From the NCBI GenBank assembly GCA_044238935.1, contig JBIICI010000001.1, positions 176,091 to 240,090 on the forward strand: DNA of 64,000 nucleotides, written 5' to 3'. The number at the start of each line of letters is the position of its first letter. Position 1 is the first letter of the stretch. The DNA comes from JBIICI01 sp044238935. GTDB taxonomy: Bacteria > Pseudomonadota > Alphaproteobacteria > Micavibrionales > Micavibrionaceae. The notes below the pieces were generated by a model. It was not told where the DNA came from. It did no database searches and was given only the letters and a program-made list of their open reading frames with translations. This document shows positions 8,899-18,194 of this stretch, piece after piece. The position numbers were made by a program, and so were the translations under genes.

Positions 8899-10114
8899 GA
8901 TCCGCCCCAACGCTGCAAATTGTGCGTTGTGTGGCAAAAATCTGTTGCGCCACATGTTGCACATTCTCAATCGTAATGCTTTCAATTTCTGTTCTTAATT
9001 TCTCAATATCCAGTACTTCATTATGATTGATCATATATTTTGCCTGTTGATTAACACGGGTCATCATGGATTCACGCCCCATTAATAGGCTGGCTTTCGC
9101 TTGGGTTTTGACGCGATTCAGTTCATCTATGGTCACGCCATCTTTGATAATCTTTTGAATTTCGCTCTCTAACACGCTCATAAATTCAGGCACTTTTTCT
9201 GCGCCTGTGCCGGCATAAATCATAAATTGCCCACCATCACTTAGGGATTGATAGGTTGCAAATACGGAATATACCAAGCCGCGTTTTTCGCGTACTTCTT
9301 GGAATAAACGTGATGCCATACCACCGCCCATGATGGACGCCAATAAGGATGCCGCGCGGTAAGATGGGGCATGACGGCTAGGGGCTTGGTATCCGACCAC
9401 AATATGAGTTTGTTCCAGCTCTTTGATTTCTGTATGGCTGCCGCCTGTATAGTCCGCTATCGGCAGGGGATCAGCTTTTTGATCCTGCGGCAATGCGGCA
9501 AAGGCATCGCGTACTTTTGCCACAAAATCATCATGATCCAGATTGCCTGCTGCGGAAACAACAAGGCGTGAGGGCGTATAAAAACGCGCCACATAATCAT
9601 GTAAGGCTTGTTTAGGAATGGACGAAACCGTTTCTTCTGTCCCTAAAATCGGTGCGCCGACGGCTTGGTTGCGATAGGCCGTCATCTGATATAAATCAAA
9701 AACCAAATCATCTGGTGCATCGGCAACCATGCCGATTTCTTGTAAGATCACATCGCGTTCTTTTGCCAATTCATCCTCAGGAAAGGTTGAATTTTGGATC
9801 ATATCGGATAACAGCGATACCGCCATATCCACATCTTCTTTCAAAATATGAATATAATAGGCTGTTATATCACGCGATGTATAGGCATTCATACGCCCCC
9901 CCACATTTTCTGCGGCCTCTGCAATATCCAGTGCAGATCGGGTGGGCGTGCCCTTAAATAACATATGTTCCACCATATGCGCGATGCCATTTTCTGCCGC
10001 GCTTTCATGACGCGCGCCCACATCGCACCATACCCCCAAAGACACAGATTCAACGGTTTGCACCGTATCTGTAATAATCCGCAGACCGTTTTTTAGGGTA
10101 GTAAGTTTTATCAT
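8876..10114 (-). CDS. M16-family zinc peptidase (processing-peptidase-like)
   Basis: A 412-residue M16B peptidase. The inverted zinc motif HxxEH is intact at residues 46-50 (HMVEH), with the downstream acidic ligand region (ENVGGRMNAYTSRD) conserved. The C-terminal half contains the family's R/Y substrate pair region (REKRGLVYSVFATY). Alphaproteobacterial members are the closest bacterial relatives of the mitochondrial processing peptidase beta subunit. No signal peptide is seen, so it is probably cytoplasmic. It follows thrC by 12 bases, an arrangement common in alphaproteobacteria. Confidence 0.88.
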   Translation of the reverse strand: MIKLTTLKNGLRIITDTVQTVESVSLGVWCDVGARHESAAENGIAHMVEHMLFKGTPTRSALDIAEAAENVGGRMNAYTSRDITAYYIHILKEDVDMAVSLLSDMIQNSTFPEDELAKERDVILQEIGMVADAPDDLVFDLYQMTAYRNQAVGAPILGTEETVSSIPKQALHDYVARFYTPSRLVVSAAGNLDHDDFVAKVRDAFAALPQDQKADPLPIADYTGGSHTEIKELEQTHIVVGYQAPSRHAPSYRAASLLASIMGGGMASRLFQEVREKRGLVYSVFATYQSLSDGGQFMIYAGTGAEKVPEFMSVLESEIQKIIKDGVTIDELNRVKTQAKASLLMGRESMMTRVNQQAKYMINHNEVLDIEKLRTEIESITIENVQHVAQQIFATQRTICSVGADLKQAIKQ

Positions 10115-10126
10115 CGTTCAAATCCT

Positions 10127-11542
10127 TTATGAATGTATCTGAAGAATATGGTCTTTTAACGCGCATAAATCAACAGGCATCTGTGTCACATATTCAGCTT
10201 TATCAGATAATTGTTTAAGCGATTCAGGCATTAATGCCGCAATTTCTGCGTCACAAGAGGGCAAAGCCGCCTGTACCGCGCCTAAGAATTTAGCAGGATG
10301 CGCACAAGCCAAGGATATAATGGGGAATTGATGCGTTTGGGATTGATAGGCCTGTGCAGCGAAAACCCCCACCGCACTGTGTGGATCAAGGATAATCCCG
10401 TTTTTATCATGCCATGTTTTAATTGTTTGCAACGTATCATCATCACTGGCGCGGTACGCGTAAAAATCATTTTGGACGGCTGTTTTTGTTTGTCTATCCA
10501 CGCTAAATGATTGTGTTGATTTGAAATCATCCATCCATCTTTTGATCGCCACAGGGTCACGATTGGTTTTTTCAAACAGATAACGTTCAAAATTGCTGGA
10601 AATTTGAATATCCATGCTGGGGCTATGGGATTGTGTCACAGATTCGGCTTTCATCGTGCCTGTTTCCACAAAGCGCGTTAAAATATCATTGCGGTTTGTG
10701 CCAATGACCAAATCACCAATCGGTGCACCCATTTTCTTGGCAACATAGGCGGCATAGATATTGCCAAAATTCCCTGTTGGAACGGAGAAGTGGAGCGGTT
10801 TTTCAGGGCTGGCATTGAGCGCCAAACAGGCAGAAACATAATAAACAGATTGCGCAATAATCCGCGCCCAATTGATGGAATTAATCGCACTTAAATTGAT
10901 TTTTGTACGAAAATCTTCATCCGCAAAAAGCGATTTGACAAGGGCTTGGCAATCATCAAAATCACCATGAACCGCGATATTATGCACATTGCTTGCGTTG
11001 ATGCTGGTCATTTGGCGGCGTTGAATATCTGAAACACGCCCGTGGGGGTGTAAAATATAAATCTGGATGCGTGAGCAGGGCGCACAAGCCATAATTGCGG
11101 CTGATCCTGTATCGCCTGAGGTGGCGCCCACAATGGTCATGCTGCGGTTTTGTTGTGTTAAGATGGTATTAAATAGCTGCCCTAAAAACTGTAACGCCAC
11201 ATCTTTGAATGCATAGGTTTGTCCATGAAATAATTCCATCAACCATAAACCATGATCATCCATTTGTCGCAGCGGCGCAATAGCAGGATGACGAAAATCG
11301 GCATAGGCCGTTTGGATCATGCTTTTTAAATCCACATCCGAAATTTCCCCCATGCAATAGGGCGCAATCACCGCATGGGCAATATCGGCATAGGATGAAC
11401 ATTTTTGTAAATCAGACCAATTGAGTTGCGGAAAAGACTCAGGCACATAAAGCCCCCCATCGGGTGCCATTCCACGCAAAACAACATCAATAAAAGATGC
11501 ATCAAAAATACCAGATCGTGTCGAGCCATATTTCATGGGCAT
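10127..11542 (-). CDS. thrC: threonine synthase
   Basis: A 471-residue PLP enzyme converting O-phosphohomoserine to threonine. The N-terminus (KYGSTRSG..., APDGGLYVPESFP) is the proteobacterial threonine synthase signature. The PLP lysine is K113 in TYAFKDVALQ, and GATSGDTGSAA is the phosphate/cofactor loop. The length fits the family. The ATG at 11542 is chosen because a GGAA stretch lies at a proper distance; an ATG two codons later is also possible. It is co-oriented and closely spaced with the M16 peptidase gene. Confidence 0.92.
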   Translation of the reverse strand: MPMKYGSTRSGIFDASFIDVVLRGMAPDGGLYVPESFPQLNWSDLQKCSSYADIAHAVIAPYCMGEISDVDLKSMIQTAYADFRHPAIAPLRQMDDHGLWLMELFHGQTYAFKDVALQFLGQLFNTILTQQNRSMTIVGATSGDTGSAAIMACAPCSRIQIYILHPHGRVSDIQRRQMTSINASNVHNIAVHGDFDDCQALVKSLFADEDFRTKINLSAINSINWARIIAQSVYYVSACLALNASPEKPLHFSVPTGNFGNIYAAYVAKKMGAPIGDLVIGTNRNDILTRFVETGTMKAESVTQSHSPSMDIQISSNFERYLFEKTNRDPVAIKRWMDDFKSTQSFSVDRQTKTAVQNDFYAYRASDDDTLQTIKTWHDKNGIILDPHSAVGVFAAQAYQSQTHQFPIISLACAHPAKFLGAVQAALPSCDAEIAALMPESLKQLSDKAEYVTQMPVDLCALKDHILQIHS

Positions 11543-11563
11543 TTATTTCCTTTAAAAAAGAAT

Positions 11564-11592
11564 AAAAAAAAGCCTCAGAATAAATCCGAGGC
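11564..11592 (-). terminator. intrinsic terminator of the Na/Pi-cotransporter gene
   Basis: On the minus strand, GCCTC ... GAGGC forms a 5-bp stem with an 11-base loop and is followed by eight Ts. It lies between the end of the Na/Pi-cotransporter gene and thrC. Confidence 0.6.
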
Positions 11593-11676
11593 CTGATGAG
11601 TTTAAAGAGAGATTGAAAAGATAAAAGCGATAATCTTTACAAGATCAAGAATACGCTTTTAATCCTTAAAAAAGCC

Positions 11677-13368
11677 TTAAAGATTTTCAGGTTTTGGATC
11701 AATATTCACAAGGGTTTGCAATTTTTTGCGTTTTTTCTGCCCATCTTCGTTTCTTTCTTTTAAACGAGAGCTCAAAAGTTCCCCTTCGCGTTCGACGACA
11801 TTATAGGCAAGGGCACAAATATGGGCATTAATACGACGATAATCGCGAATCACATCCAAATGAATCGTGCTGGTGGACATTGTGTCTAAATTGCCCTCTT
11901 GCATGCGTTGGAAATGCGTCATGGTGGCTTGGTTTTCATATTCACGCAATTTATCTTTGCGTTCCAGTAAATCACGCGCCAAATAAATATCACGCGTTAA
12001 TAACAGACTTTGCACCAATTTCAGCGAATGCATGACCTCATTGTGAATCATCACAATTTCATTCCATCCTTCGCTGGAAAAATGGCTGTTTTGACGGGCT
12101 TTTTTCTGCGCCAAGGGCAATAAGCTTTTTTCAACAATATCCCCTGCATGTTCCATATTGGTGGCAAAGGTGAAAATCATTAAATGGCGTTCGGCATCTT
12201 TTGGATCTAACAAACCTGTTGCTAAGGATACCATATAGGATTTGATTTCTGCATAAATCCGATCCATGGCATTGTCATCATCTTTGACAATATCTTGGGC
12301 GCTTACACGGTTGGTTTTGAAAATCAAAATGGTTTGTTCCAACATATGTTCCAAAATCTCAGCAATGCGCAATGATTCGCGGGAGGCGGCCGTCAATGCC
12401 AAAGACGGCGTATCCAAAATGGCTTTATCCAAATATTGAGGCTGATTGGGATTGTTGGAATCCTCAGGTTTGATGGGGACTAAACGTTCGGTCAATTTTG
12501 TTAAGGGGTGAATAAAAATAACCCCCAAGACACCCATAATAACGTTAAATCCCGTATGCGCAAATACCACAAAGCGCGCAGGGTTCGATTCATCCATTAA
12601 ATGATATTGTTTTAATCCATACATAATCAACGGGAAAAAAATAAGACATCCCACAACACCAATTAAACGGACACATAAATTCCCAACAGGAATACGCCGC
12701 GCCGCAGGGCGATCACGCAATGTGAGACCAAAGACAATCAATGCACCCCCCAAATTTGCACCCAATACCATGGCAAGGGCGCTTTGTGTATCTAGTAAAC
12801 TGCCAGCCAAGGCAGAAATCAGTAAGACCATCGCCAAAGAAGAATGAAAAACCCATGTAATAACAGCGGCTAATAAACAGGCAAAAATGCGATCTTTTCC
12901 GATGGCGGAGAGCATATCGACAACCAATTTGGACTCACGCATGGGAATTGAGGTTTGACGAATAATGCCCAAAGCCAATAAGACAACGCCCAAGGCAAAA
13001 AATAAGCGCCCTAAATGAAATAAACGACCCCGCGTTTTGAATTTTGTTTGCAACAAAAACCCGATAATGACCAATAAGGGGGATAGGAAAGAAATATCAA
13101 AAGACAAAAGCTGCGCCACCAATGTTGTGCCAATATCCGCCCCCAGCATCGCCGATAATCCTGCTGCGGTACTCATAAGACCACGTTCCATAAAGGATGC
13201 CAGAATTAAAGCCGTGGCCGTGGAGCTTTGTAATCCAATTGTCACCACCATCCCTGATAATAAACTCAAAACAGGGTTGCGCGTGCCTTTTTGAATCGCA
13301 CGATGCAGCCCATCGCCAAAAGCCTGTCCTACGGCTTTGCGAATAATCCCCAGCGCCCATAATAACAT
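11677..13368 (-). CDS. Na+/Pi cotransporter family protein with C-terminal PhoU-like domain
   Basis: At least 563 residues. The membrane half (about 1-310) carries the two family QSS-type repeats (GLQSSTATALIL and the VFHSSLAMVLL equivalent), and a cytoplasmic helical half (about 340-540) resembles PhoU. The family couples phosphate import or regulation to sodium. The first ATG (13368) cuts into the first membrane helix. Upstream codons in the same frame encode SPSLILLNLAGGAC, matching the family start, back to a TAA at 13419-13417. Only non-ATG/GTG/TTG codons are available there; ATT at 13413 is the likeliest (see findings). A terminator follows the gene. Confidence 0.82.
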   Translation of the reverse strand: MLLWALGIIRKAVGQAFGDGLHRAIQKGTRNPVLSLLSGMVVTIGLQSSTATALILASFMERGLMSTAAGLSAMLGADIGTTLVAQLLSFDISFLSPLLVIIGFLLQTKFKTRGRLFHLGRLFFALGVVLLALGIIRQTSIPMRESKLVVDMLSAIGKDRIFACLLAAVITWVFHSSLAMVLLISALAGSLLDTQSALAMVLGANLGGALIVFGLTLRDRPAARRIPVGNLCVRLIGVVGCLIFFPLIMYGLKQYHLMDESNPARFVVFAHTGFNVIMGVLGVIFIHPLTKLTERLVPIKPEDSNNPNQPQYLDKAILDTPSLALTAASRESLRIAEILEHMLEQTILIFKTNRVSAQDIVKDDDNAMDRIYAEIKSYMVSLATGLLDPKDAERHLMIFTFATNMEHAGDIVEKSLLPLAQKKARQNSHFSSEGWNEIVMIHNEVMHSLKLVQSLLLTRDIYLARDLLERKDKLREYENQATMTHFQRMQEGNLDTMSTSTIHLDVIRDYRRINAHICALAYNVVEREGELLSSRLKERNEDGQKKRKKLQTLVNIDPKPENL

Positions 13369-13460
13369 ACAGGCACCACCAGCAAGGTTTAATAAAATAA
13401 GAGACGGGCTAATGACTTAAAATCTCACTTAACTTAAGAAATTGAAGATATTTTACATTT

Positions 13461-14123
13461 TTATAATGCAGTAAAAACAGACGGAAATGTCTTTTTTAGG
13501 GCATGATCAAGCTGTTCAAAAGAAATTGATAGGCCTAATTGTTCTATCGATGTTACGCCATATTCTGACAATCCACAAGGGACAATCCCTGAAAATTTTG
13601 ATAAATCAGGGTTAATATTAATGGCAATCCCATGATAGGTTACCCAATGTCTGATCCGAACGCCGATGGCGGCGATTTTTGATTCGATGGATAAAATCGG
13701 GTGATTGAGGGGGGATACCCATATCCCAACCCTTCCATCACGGCGTTCGCTGTGAATATTCAATAAGGATAAGGTTTGAATAATCCATTCTTCTAATCGC
13801 CAGATAAAATCTTTTATGTCTGGTTCGTGTTGATAGGATTTTAGATCCAACATCACATAAACAACACGCTGCCCAAAACCATGATATGTATATTGCCCGC
13901 CGCGCCCCGTTTTATAAACAGGCAGGCTGTGATCCAGTAAATCTATGTCTTTTGCGCTTGTTCCTGCTGTGTATAAGGGGGGATGTTCCACAAACCAAAT
14001 TGTTTGTGGCTGCAATCCAGCATGAATATCAGCAATGCGTTGTTCCATAAATGCAACGGCATCGGGGTAGTCCACGGGTTCTTTTGCGCTTAAAAATTCG
14101 ATGTTTTCAGTGTTTTTTGTCAT
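13461..14123 (-). CDS. lipB: octanoyltransferase LipB
   Basis: A 220-residue lipoyl (octanoyl) transferase that moves octanoate from acyl carrier protein to the lipoyl domains of 2-oxoacid dehydrogenases. The signature GRGGQYTYHGFGQ is at residues 73-85, the catalytic lysine is K149 in SKIAAIGVRIRHWVTYHG, and the catalytic cysteine is C183 (VPCGL). The length matches the family. It is a single gene on the minus strand. Confidence 0.93.
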   Translation of the reverse strand: MTKNTENIEFLSAKEPVDYPDAVAFMEQRIADIHAGLQPQTIWFVEHPPLYTAGTSAKDIDLLDHSLPVYKTGRGGQYTYHGFGQRVVYVMLDLKSYQHEPDIKDFIWRLEEWIIQTLSLLNIHSERRDGRVGIWVSPLNHPILSIESKIAAIGVRIRHWVTYHGIAININPDLSKFSGIVPCGLSEYGVTSIEQLGLSISFEQLDHALKKTFPSVFTAL

Positions 14124-14304
14124 ATATTTTTAGGATTTTTTAATTCAATTTTCATAAAAGATGCGCATAATAAATATTCAGAAGTAAATTTTAAAATAAA
14201 ATTTATAGGCAAAAAACTTTCTTGTATCTGCTTGTGATTCGGGCGCATACTTAAGATCTGTTTTATTTTTGTCCAACCCAATTGAATTCGTAAGGAGATT
14301 ATTC

Positions 14305-14499
14305 ATGAGTACATCATTATCAAAAAATCCTGCCGCGGGCTACCAAAATCATATTCAAGTGCTACAGACACGGCATGAAGTTTTATCCAAAAAGATCGAA
14401 GAAGCCGAACGCGCCCCAGGGTTGGACAGTTTATATATCAAAACATTAAAGCTAGAGAAATTGCGGATTAAGGAAGAGATTGAAGGGATTATTCATTAA
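14305..14499 (+). CDS. DUF465 (YdcH-like) small helical protein
   Basis: A 64-residue charged protein with the DUF465 pattern: a central H-x-x-L helix (LQTRHEVLSKKIEEAE), a short loop and a second helix with LKLEKLRIKEEI. These proteins are common, often duplicated, in alphaproteobacteria, and their role is unknown. The start has a strong SD (AAGGAGA, 7 bases upstream). A bidirectional terminator follows. Confidence 0.85.
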   Translation: MSTSLSKNPAAGYQNHIQVLQTRHEVLSKKIEEAERAPGLDSLYIKTLKLEKLRIKEEIEGIIH

Positions 14500-14530
14500 C
14501 ATTCAGCGATTCTTTCAATAAATTCCTCAA

Positions 14531-14572
14531 AAAAACCTCCCCGCTCTTTCATAAAGCAGGGAGGTTTTTTTT
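14531..14572. terminator. bidirectional intrinsic terminator
   Basis: AACCTCCC..GCT and AGC..GGGAGGTT form a GC-rich stem flanked by As on the left and eight Ts on the right. It serves the DUF465 gene on the plus strand and the convergent amidase gene on the minus strand. Confidence 0.75.
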
Positions 14573-15206
14573 ATGATCCTTCCGGATAATGTAAATGATA
14601 GGCACGCAATAAAATATCAAAAGGCTGTGATGGGTCATACCCAAATTTAATCAGATCATCTATCACATCATCTGTGGGACGATTGCTTGTTGAAAAGGGC
14701 GCTGGCCATTGCCCAAATCCGGCTTTATATAAATCATCCCATTTAAAATAGGCGCTGGGGTCTGTTTTTCGTGCAGGGGCAATGTCGGAATGTCCGATAA
14801 TATCGGTTCGATCGATTGCATGATACTCACATAGATCATTTAAAAGCATACATAATGATTGCATTTGGGCATCGGTGAATCCCTCTTGGAAATGGGGGGG
14901 TGGTAATTGTACCAATTCAATACCGATTGAGGCGCTGTTCATATCACGAATCCCCCGCCAAAAGCTTAAACCTGCATGCCATGCCCGTTTTTGTTCACAC
15001 ACCATTTGAATGATGCTTCCATCTCTTTCAATCAAATAATGGGCGCTGACCTCGGATTTTGGGTCAGATAATAAATCTTGTGCGGCCTGACTATTTGATA
15101 AAGCGATGGAATGAATGACCACATATTGTACGTCAAGCTTGCGATCATTAAAATTGGGGGAGGGGATTTGTATATAGTGATCTTTGTTTTGAAGGGATGA
15201 AAACAT
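14571..15206 (-). CDS. AmpD/AmiD-like N-acetylmuramoyl-L-alanine amidase
   Basis: A 211-residue amidase_2 domain protein. The zinc ligands expected for the family are visible: His in VVIHSIAL (residue 32), His in IIGHSDIAPARKTDP (about residue 139) and the nearby Asp. The EVSAHYLIERDG and RAWHAGLSFWRG stretches are also typical. It cleaves the amide bond between MurNAc (or anhydro-MurNAc) and the stem peptide in peptidoglycan recycling or turnover. No signal peptide is seen, which favours a cytoplasmic AmpD-like role. Confidence 0.88.
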   Translation of the reverse strand: MFSSLQNKDHYIQIPSPNFNDRKLDVQYVVIHSIALSNSQAAQDLLSDPKSEVSAHYLIERDGSIIQMVCEQKRAWHAGLSFWRGIRDMNSASIGIELVQLPPPHFQEGFTDAQMQSLCMLLNDLCEYHAIDRTDIIGHSDIAPARKTDPSAYFKWDDLYKAGFGQWPAPFSTSNRPTDDVIDDLIKFGYDPSQPFDILLRAYHLHYPEGS

Positions 15207-15251
15207 TTTAAATTCCTAAAAGTGATTTAATGTCTAAAGTTATTTATAAAT

Positions 15252-15280
15252 TGACTTATAGAAAAGTAAATGATAAATAT
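15252..15280 (+). promoter_or_regulatory. sigma70-like promoter for the Nudix-like gene
   Basis: TTGACT, a 17-base spacer and TAAATA, with a TG one base before the -10 (extended -10). It is 42 bases upstream of the ATG, whose SD is AAGGA. Confidence 0.4.
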
Positions 15281-15322
15281 CCTCTCTGAAATATTACCAT
15301 AATTTAATTAAGGAAAAAGCGC

Positions 15323-16300
15323 ATGACTATAACACAAATTTTCCCCACAACTAATATTAGCTTAATCGATAGCCCTCTCAATGGCAATAATTGCCTGTTT
15401 ATGACGGCGAAACTTGGCGATAACAAAATCATTTTTGACCCCAACAGCCCTCTTTTACTCAGTGATGGTAAAATCGGTGGCAAAAAGATGAAAGCGGAGG
15501 AAATTCGCACCCTCCTAAACTTTCCCCAAATTCTGACGCGCAATGAATTCAGCCGCAATGATAACCGTACAGGATATGAAGACCTATATACGGTTGCCAC
15601 AGGAATGCAAATTTTTATTACGGACTCAACAGGTGAAACAAAGGCTTTGATTGCACAAAATTCAGCTGATAAACCTGTAAACCCTAGCCGTTATAATTTT
15701 TCTGCCTCTGGTCTTTTCAGCGGCGGTAATTTTATGCACGCAGCCGCACAGTCCCTTTCAGACGAAGTGGGATTAGTTGTAAAAACAGGAGATGCATCCT
15801 TTACAAAACTTATTCTTGCATTGCCTTCCGTTTTTGGAAATGTTGCTTTTGATGATACAAAACAGAATGGTAAAATCATCACTGAGCTAAAGAAATCATC
15901 CGATTTTTCTGCTGTTGATGAAACTGCTATTCAAATCAAATCATTGCCCTTAAGTTTGACATTTAATGAAAACGCACAGCAAAATGCCAAACATATCCAA
16001 ATTGTCAGCTATAAAAAACAGCCTGCAATCATGGATGAGGTGAATAATATCCAGTATTCTTCATTTCATCAAGAAAGCGTTGATGTGTATGGGCATTTAT
16101 TGGCGGATAATGATAAACGATCTATCAATTTCCACCATGTGATGGATTTACGTTTACCAGAGGGGATCACGTTAAATGATATTATCCCACTTGATATGCA
16201 AGGGTTTGGTAAAAATTACCATTTGTTATCCTCAGATGAAGTTGTTGAACGTGACTTGATTCCAGCCCCAAGAGATTTCTTTGGTCTAAAACCTGCGTAA
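15323..16300 (+). CDS. orphan protein with a degenerate Nudix-box-like segment
   Basis: A 325-residue soluble protein with no signal peptide. I recognise no full-length family. Residues 129-151 (SGLFSGG... through QSLSDEVGL) follow the spacing of a Nudix box, but the diagnostic residues are altered: the RE pair reads QS and the EE pair reads DE. The beta-rich flanks (VATGMQIFIT before, TKLILALPSVFG after) fit a Nudix-like fold. An active hydrolase is uncertain. The gene has its own promoter-like sequence, SD and terminator, and the base composition is lower in GC than many neighbours. It could be a non-catalytic Nudix homologue or an unrelated fold with a chance match. Confidence 0.7.
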   Translation: MTITQIFPTTNISLIDSPLNGNNCLFMTAKLGDNKIIFDPNSPLLLSDGKIGGKKMKAEEIRTLLNFPQILTRNEFSRNDNRTGYEDLYTVATGMQIFITDSTGETKALIAQNSADKPVNPSRYNFSASGLFSGGNFMHAAAQSLSDEVGLVVKTGDASFTKLILALPSVFGNVAFDDTKQNGKIITELKKSSDFSAVDETAIQIKSLPLSLTFNENAQQNAKHIQIVSYKKQPAIMDEVNNIQYSSFHQESVDVYGHLLADNDKRSINFHHVMDLRLPEGITLNDIIPLDMQGFGKNYHLLSSDEVVERDLIPAPRDFFGLKPA

Positions 16301-16320
16301 GACAAAAAAACGAGAATACA

Positions 16321-16354
16321 AAAACCTTGCAATGAAATATTGCAAGGTTTTTTT
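16321..16354. terminator. bidirectional intrinsic terminator
   Basis: A perfect 10-bp stem (ACCTTGCAAT / ATTGCAAGGT) with a 5-base loop (GAAAT) and seven Ts on the right, As on the left. It lies between the Nudix-like gene and the convergent TetR gene. Confidence 0.75.
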
Positions 16355-16363
16355 GTTGCTGAC

Positions 16364-16969
16364 CTACATCATTCCTTGCATAAAAAAATCCCGCACCTTT
16401 ATCACATGCGCCCTTATATCCGCATCTGTGGGCGCAGGGGCGATGTTCATCAAGGTACGCAGGAATAAATCTGATCCTGTAAACAGCGATAAAAACACAT
16501 CCCGCGCCCATGTGGGATCAGGGATATTCAGATCCATCATCTTATCCAGCAACAGGGCTTTGACACGTTTGGGGCCTGTATCATAAAAAAGCTGGGTTAG
16601 TTGCGGATTATGCATTGCCTCATTCGCCATCATACGGTGCATCGCAATCGCATCCTCACTTAAAAGCAAACTGAAAAATCCATATCCGACGATTTCCAAG
16701 GCTTGATCCAAGGGCGCGGTATCGAAAATATCAAAGATGGAATCGGGAATATGCTGGTGGCATTTGCGCTCCATGACCGCCACAAATAATGCATTTTTAT
16801 CCTCAAACCTGCGGTACAAAGTCAGTTTTGACATACTGGCGGCGCGCGCAATATCATCCATGCTGGTGGCATGAAATCCCTTTTGCATGAACAGCATGGC
16901 GGCGGCATCCAAGATTTGATCGCTCTTGGTGGTATCAATCGGACGGCCTTTTTTCGCATTTTTTATCAT
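16364..16969 (-). CDS. TetR/AcrR-family transcriptional regulator
   Basis: A 201-residue repressor. The N-terminal helix-turn-helix (about residues 15-62; MDDIARAASMSKLTLYRRFEDKNAL) is the TetR signature. The C-terminal ligand domain is not specific. It is divergently transcribed from the ABC exporter operon with 83 bases between the two ATGs, which contain a good promoter for the exporter and a short palindrome over its expected start site. This suggests it represses the exporter operon, and possibly itself, in response to an exported molecule. Confidence 0.88.
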   Translation of the reverse strand: MIKNAKKGRPIDTTKSDQILDAAAMLFMQKGFHATSMDDIARAASMSKLTLYRRFEDKNALFVAVMERKCHQHIPDSIFDIFDTAPLDQALEIVGYGFFSLLLSEDAIAMHRMMANEAMHNPQLTQLFYDTGPKRVKALLLDKMMDLNIPDPTWARDVFLSLFTGSDLFLRTLMNIAPAPTDADIRAHVIKVRDFFMQGMM

Positions 16970-16984
16970 TTTTATTTATAGTAC

Positions 16985-17013
16985 TTGAAAGTTTTATAAT
17001 TGTGATTTATTAT
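16985..17013 (+). promoter_or_regulatory. promoter of the ABC exporter operon
   Basis: TTGAAA, a 17-base spacer and TATTAT. The predicted transcription start (about 17020) lies next to a 12-bp palindrome at 17022-17033. Confidence 0.5.
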
Positions 17014-17021
17014 GATACCCA

Positions 17022-17033
17022 TAAGTTCACTTA
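17022..17033. promoter_or_regulatory. candidate TetR operator
   Basis: TAAGTTCACTTA is a palindrome (5-bp arms, 2-base centre) just downstream of the -10 of the exporter promoter, between the divergent TetR and ABC genes. Its use as an operator is inferred from position only. Confidence 0.3.
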
Positions 17034-17052
17034 AGATGCAAGTTTTTGATTC

Positions 17053-18192
17053 ATGCGGATGGTTGCCATTAAAATGTTGCTGGGGGATCGCGCCAAATAT
17101 TTGGGGCTGGTTTTTGGTGTGACCTTTGCAACCTTGTTGATGGCGCAACAGGTTTCCATTTTTATTGGGTTGATGGCGCGCACCGCCAGTGCAATCTATG
17201 CGGTATCGGAGGCCGATATTTGGGTTATGGATCCACGCGTGCGCTATATTGAAGAAGTCGAGCCGCTGCGGGATATTGAGCTTTCAAATGTGCGATCCGT
17301 ATCAGGGGTGGAATGGGCTGTGCCGTTTTATAAGGGGCTGTCCACGATTCGTATGCCTGACGGCCTAACGCAACAGGTGCAGTTGATTGGGGTGGATGAT
17401 GTGTCGTTGGTGGGGATTTGCCCGAAAATGGTGATGGGCGATAAATTCGCGATTCAAAAACCACAAACCGCGATGATTGACCAATCGGGCTTTAATTTCA
17501 CTTGGCCAAACCAACCGCTGAGTCTAGGCAAGGCGATTGAACTCAATGATAACCGCTTAACCATCAATGCGATTTGTGATGTGAATCCCACCTTTTTTAC
17601 CTTTCCGATTTTATATGTATCCTATAACACCGCGATGGAAATCACGCCGCCGATGCGTAATAAACTGCCCTTTGTGCTGGTCAAGGCGCGGGCGGGGCAG
17701 GATTTACAACAGCTGAAATCAAATATTACACAACGCACAGGCCTGCAAGCCCTGACGCAAAAGGAATTTGCATGGCGCAGCATCAATTATATTTTGGAAC
17801 GCACAGGCATCCCGATCAATTTCGGGATTACCATTATGCTGGGCATTATCATTGGCGCGGCAATCACCGCCCAAACTTTTTATATTTTTGTGGTGGAAAA
17901 TTTAAAACAATTCGCCGCCATGAAAGCCGTGGGGGTGACCAATGGGCAATTATTGCGTATGGTTTTAATACAGGCTGGCATTGTCGGCCTCACAGGATAT
18001 GGTTTAGGCGTGGGCTTTACCGCGTTTTTCTTTACCGCCACCGCCGATGCCCCTGCGCTGAAAGGTTTTGTGCTGCATTGGCAAGTCCTTGCGCTCACCG
18101 CAGCTGTGATCTTTGTGATTATTTTATTTGCGATTCTCTTTAGCTTACGCAAGGTCTTTAAGCTCGATCCTGCCATCGTGTTTCGGGGGTAA
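17053..18192 (+). CDS. DevC-like ABC transporter permease (FtsX/MacB type)
   Basis: A 379-residue membrane protein: one N-terminal TM (about residues 17-40), a large periplasmic domain (about 45-255), and three C-terminal TMs (about 258-375) of the FtsX domain. The sequence beginning with ARTASAIYAVSEADIWVMDP is typical of DevC. DevBCA exporters are tripartite pumps in which DevC dimerises, DevA supplies ATP and DevB links to a TolC-type channel. It starts the operon, and the ATPase gene follows after 2 bases. GC content here is visibly higher than in the surrounding genes. Confidence 0.88.
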   Translation: MRMVAIKMLLGDRAKYLGLVFGVTFATLLMAQQVSIFIGLMARTASAIYAVSEADIWVMDPRVRYIEEVEPLRDIELSNVRSVSGVEWAVPFYKGLSTIRMPDGLTQQVQLIGVDDVSLVGICPKMVMGDKFAIQKPQTAMIDQSGFNFTWPNQPLSLGKAIELNDNRLTINAICDVNPTFFTFPILYVSYNTAMEITPPMRNKLPFVLVKARAGQDLQQLKSNITQRTGLQALTQKEFAWRSINYILERTGIPINFGITIMLGIIIGAAITAQTFYIFVVENLKQFAAMKAVGVTNGQLLRMVLIQAGIVGLTGYGLGVGFTAFFFTATADAPALKGFVLHWQVLALTAAVIFVIILFAILFSLRKVFKLDPAIVFRG

Positions 18193-18194
18193 AA

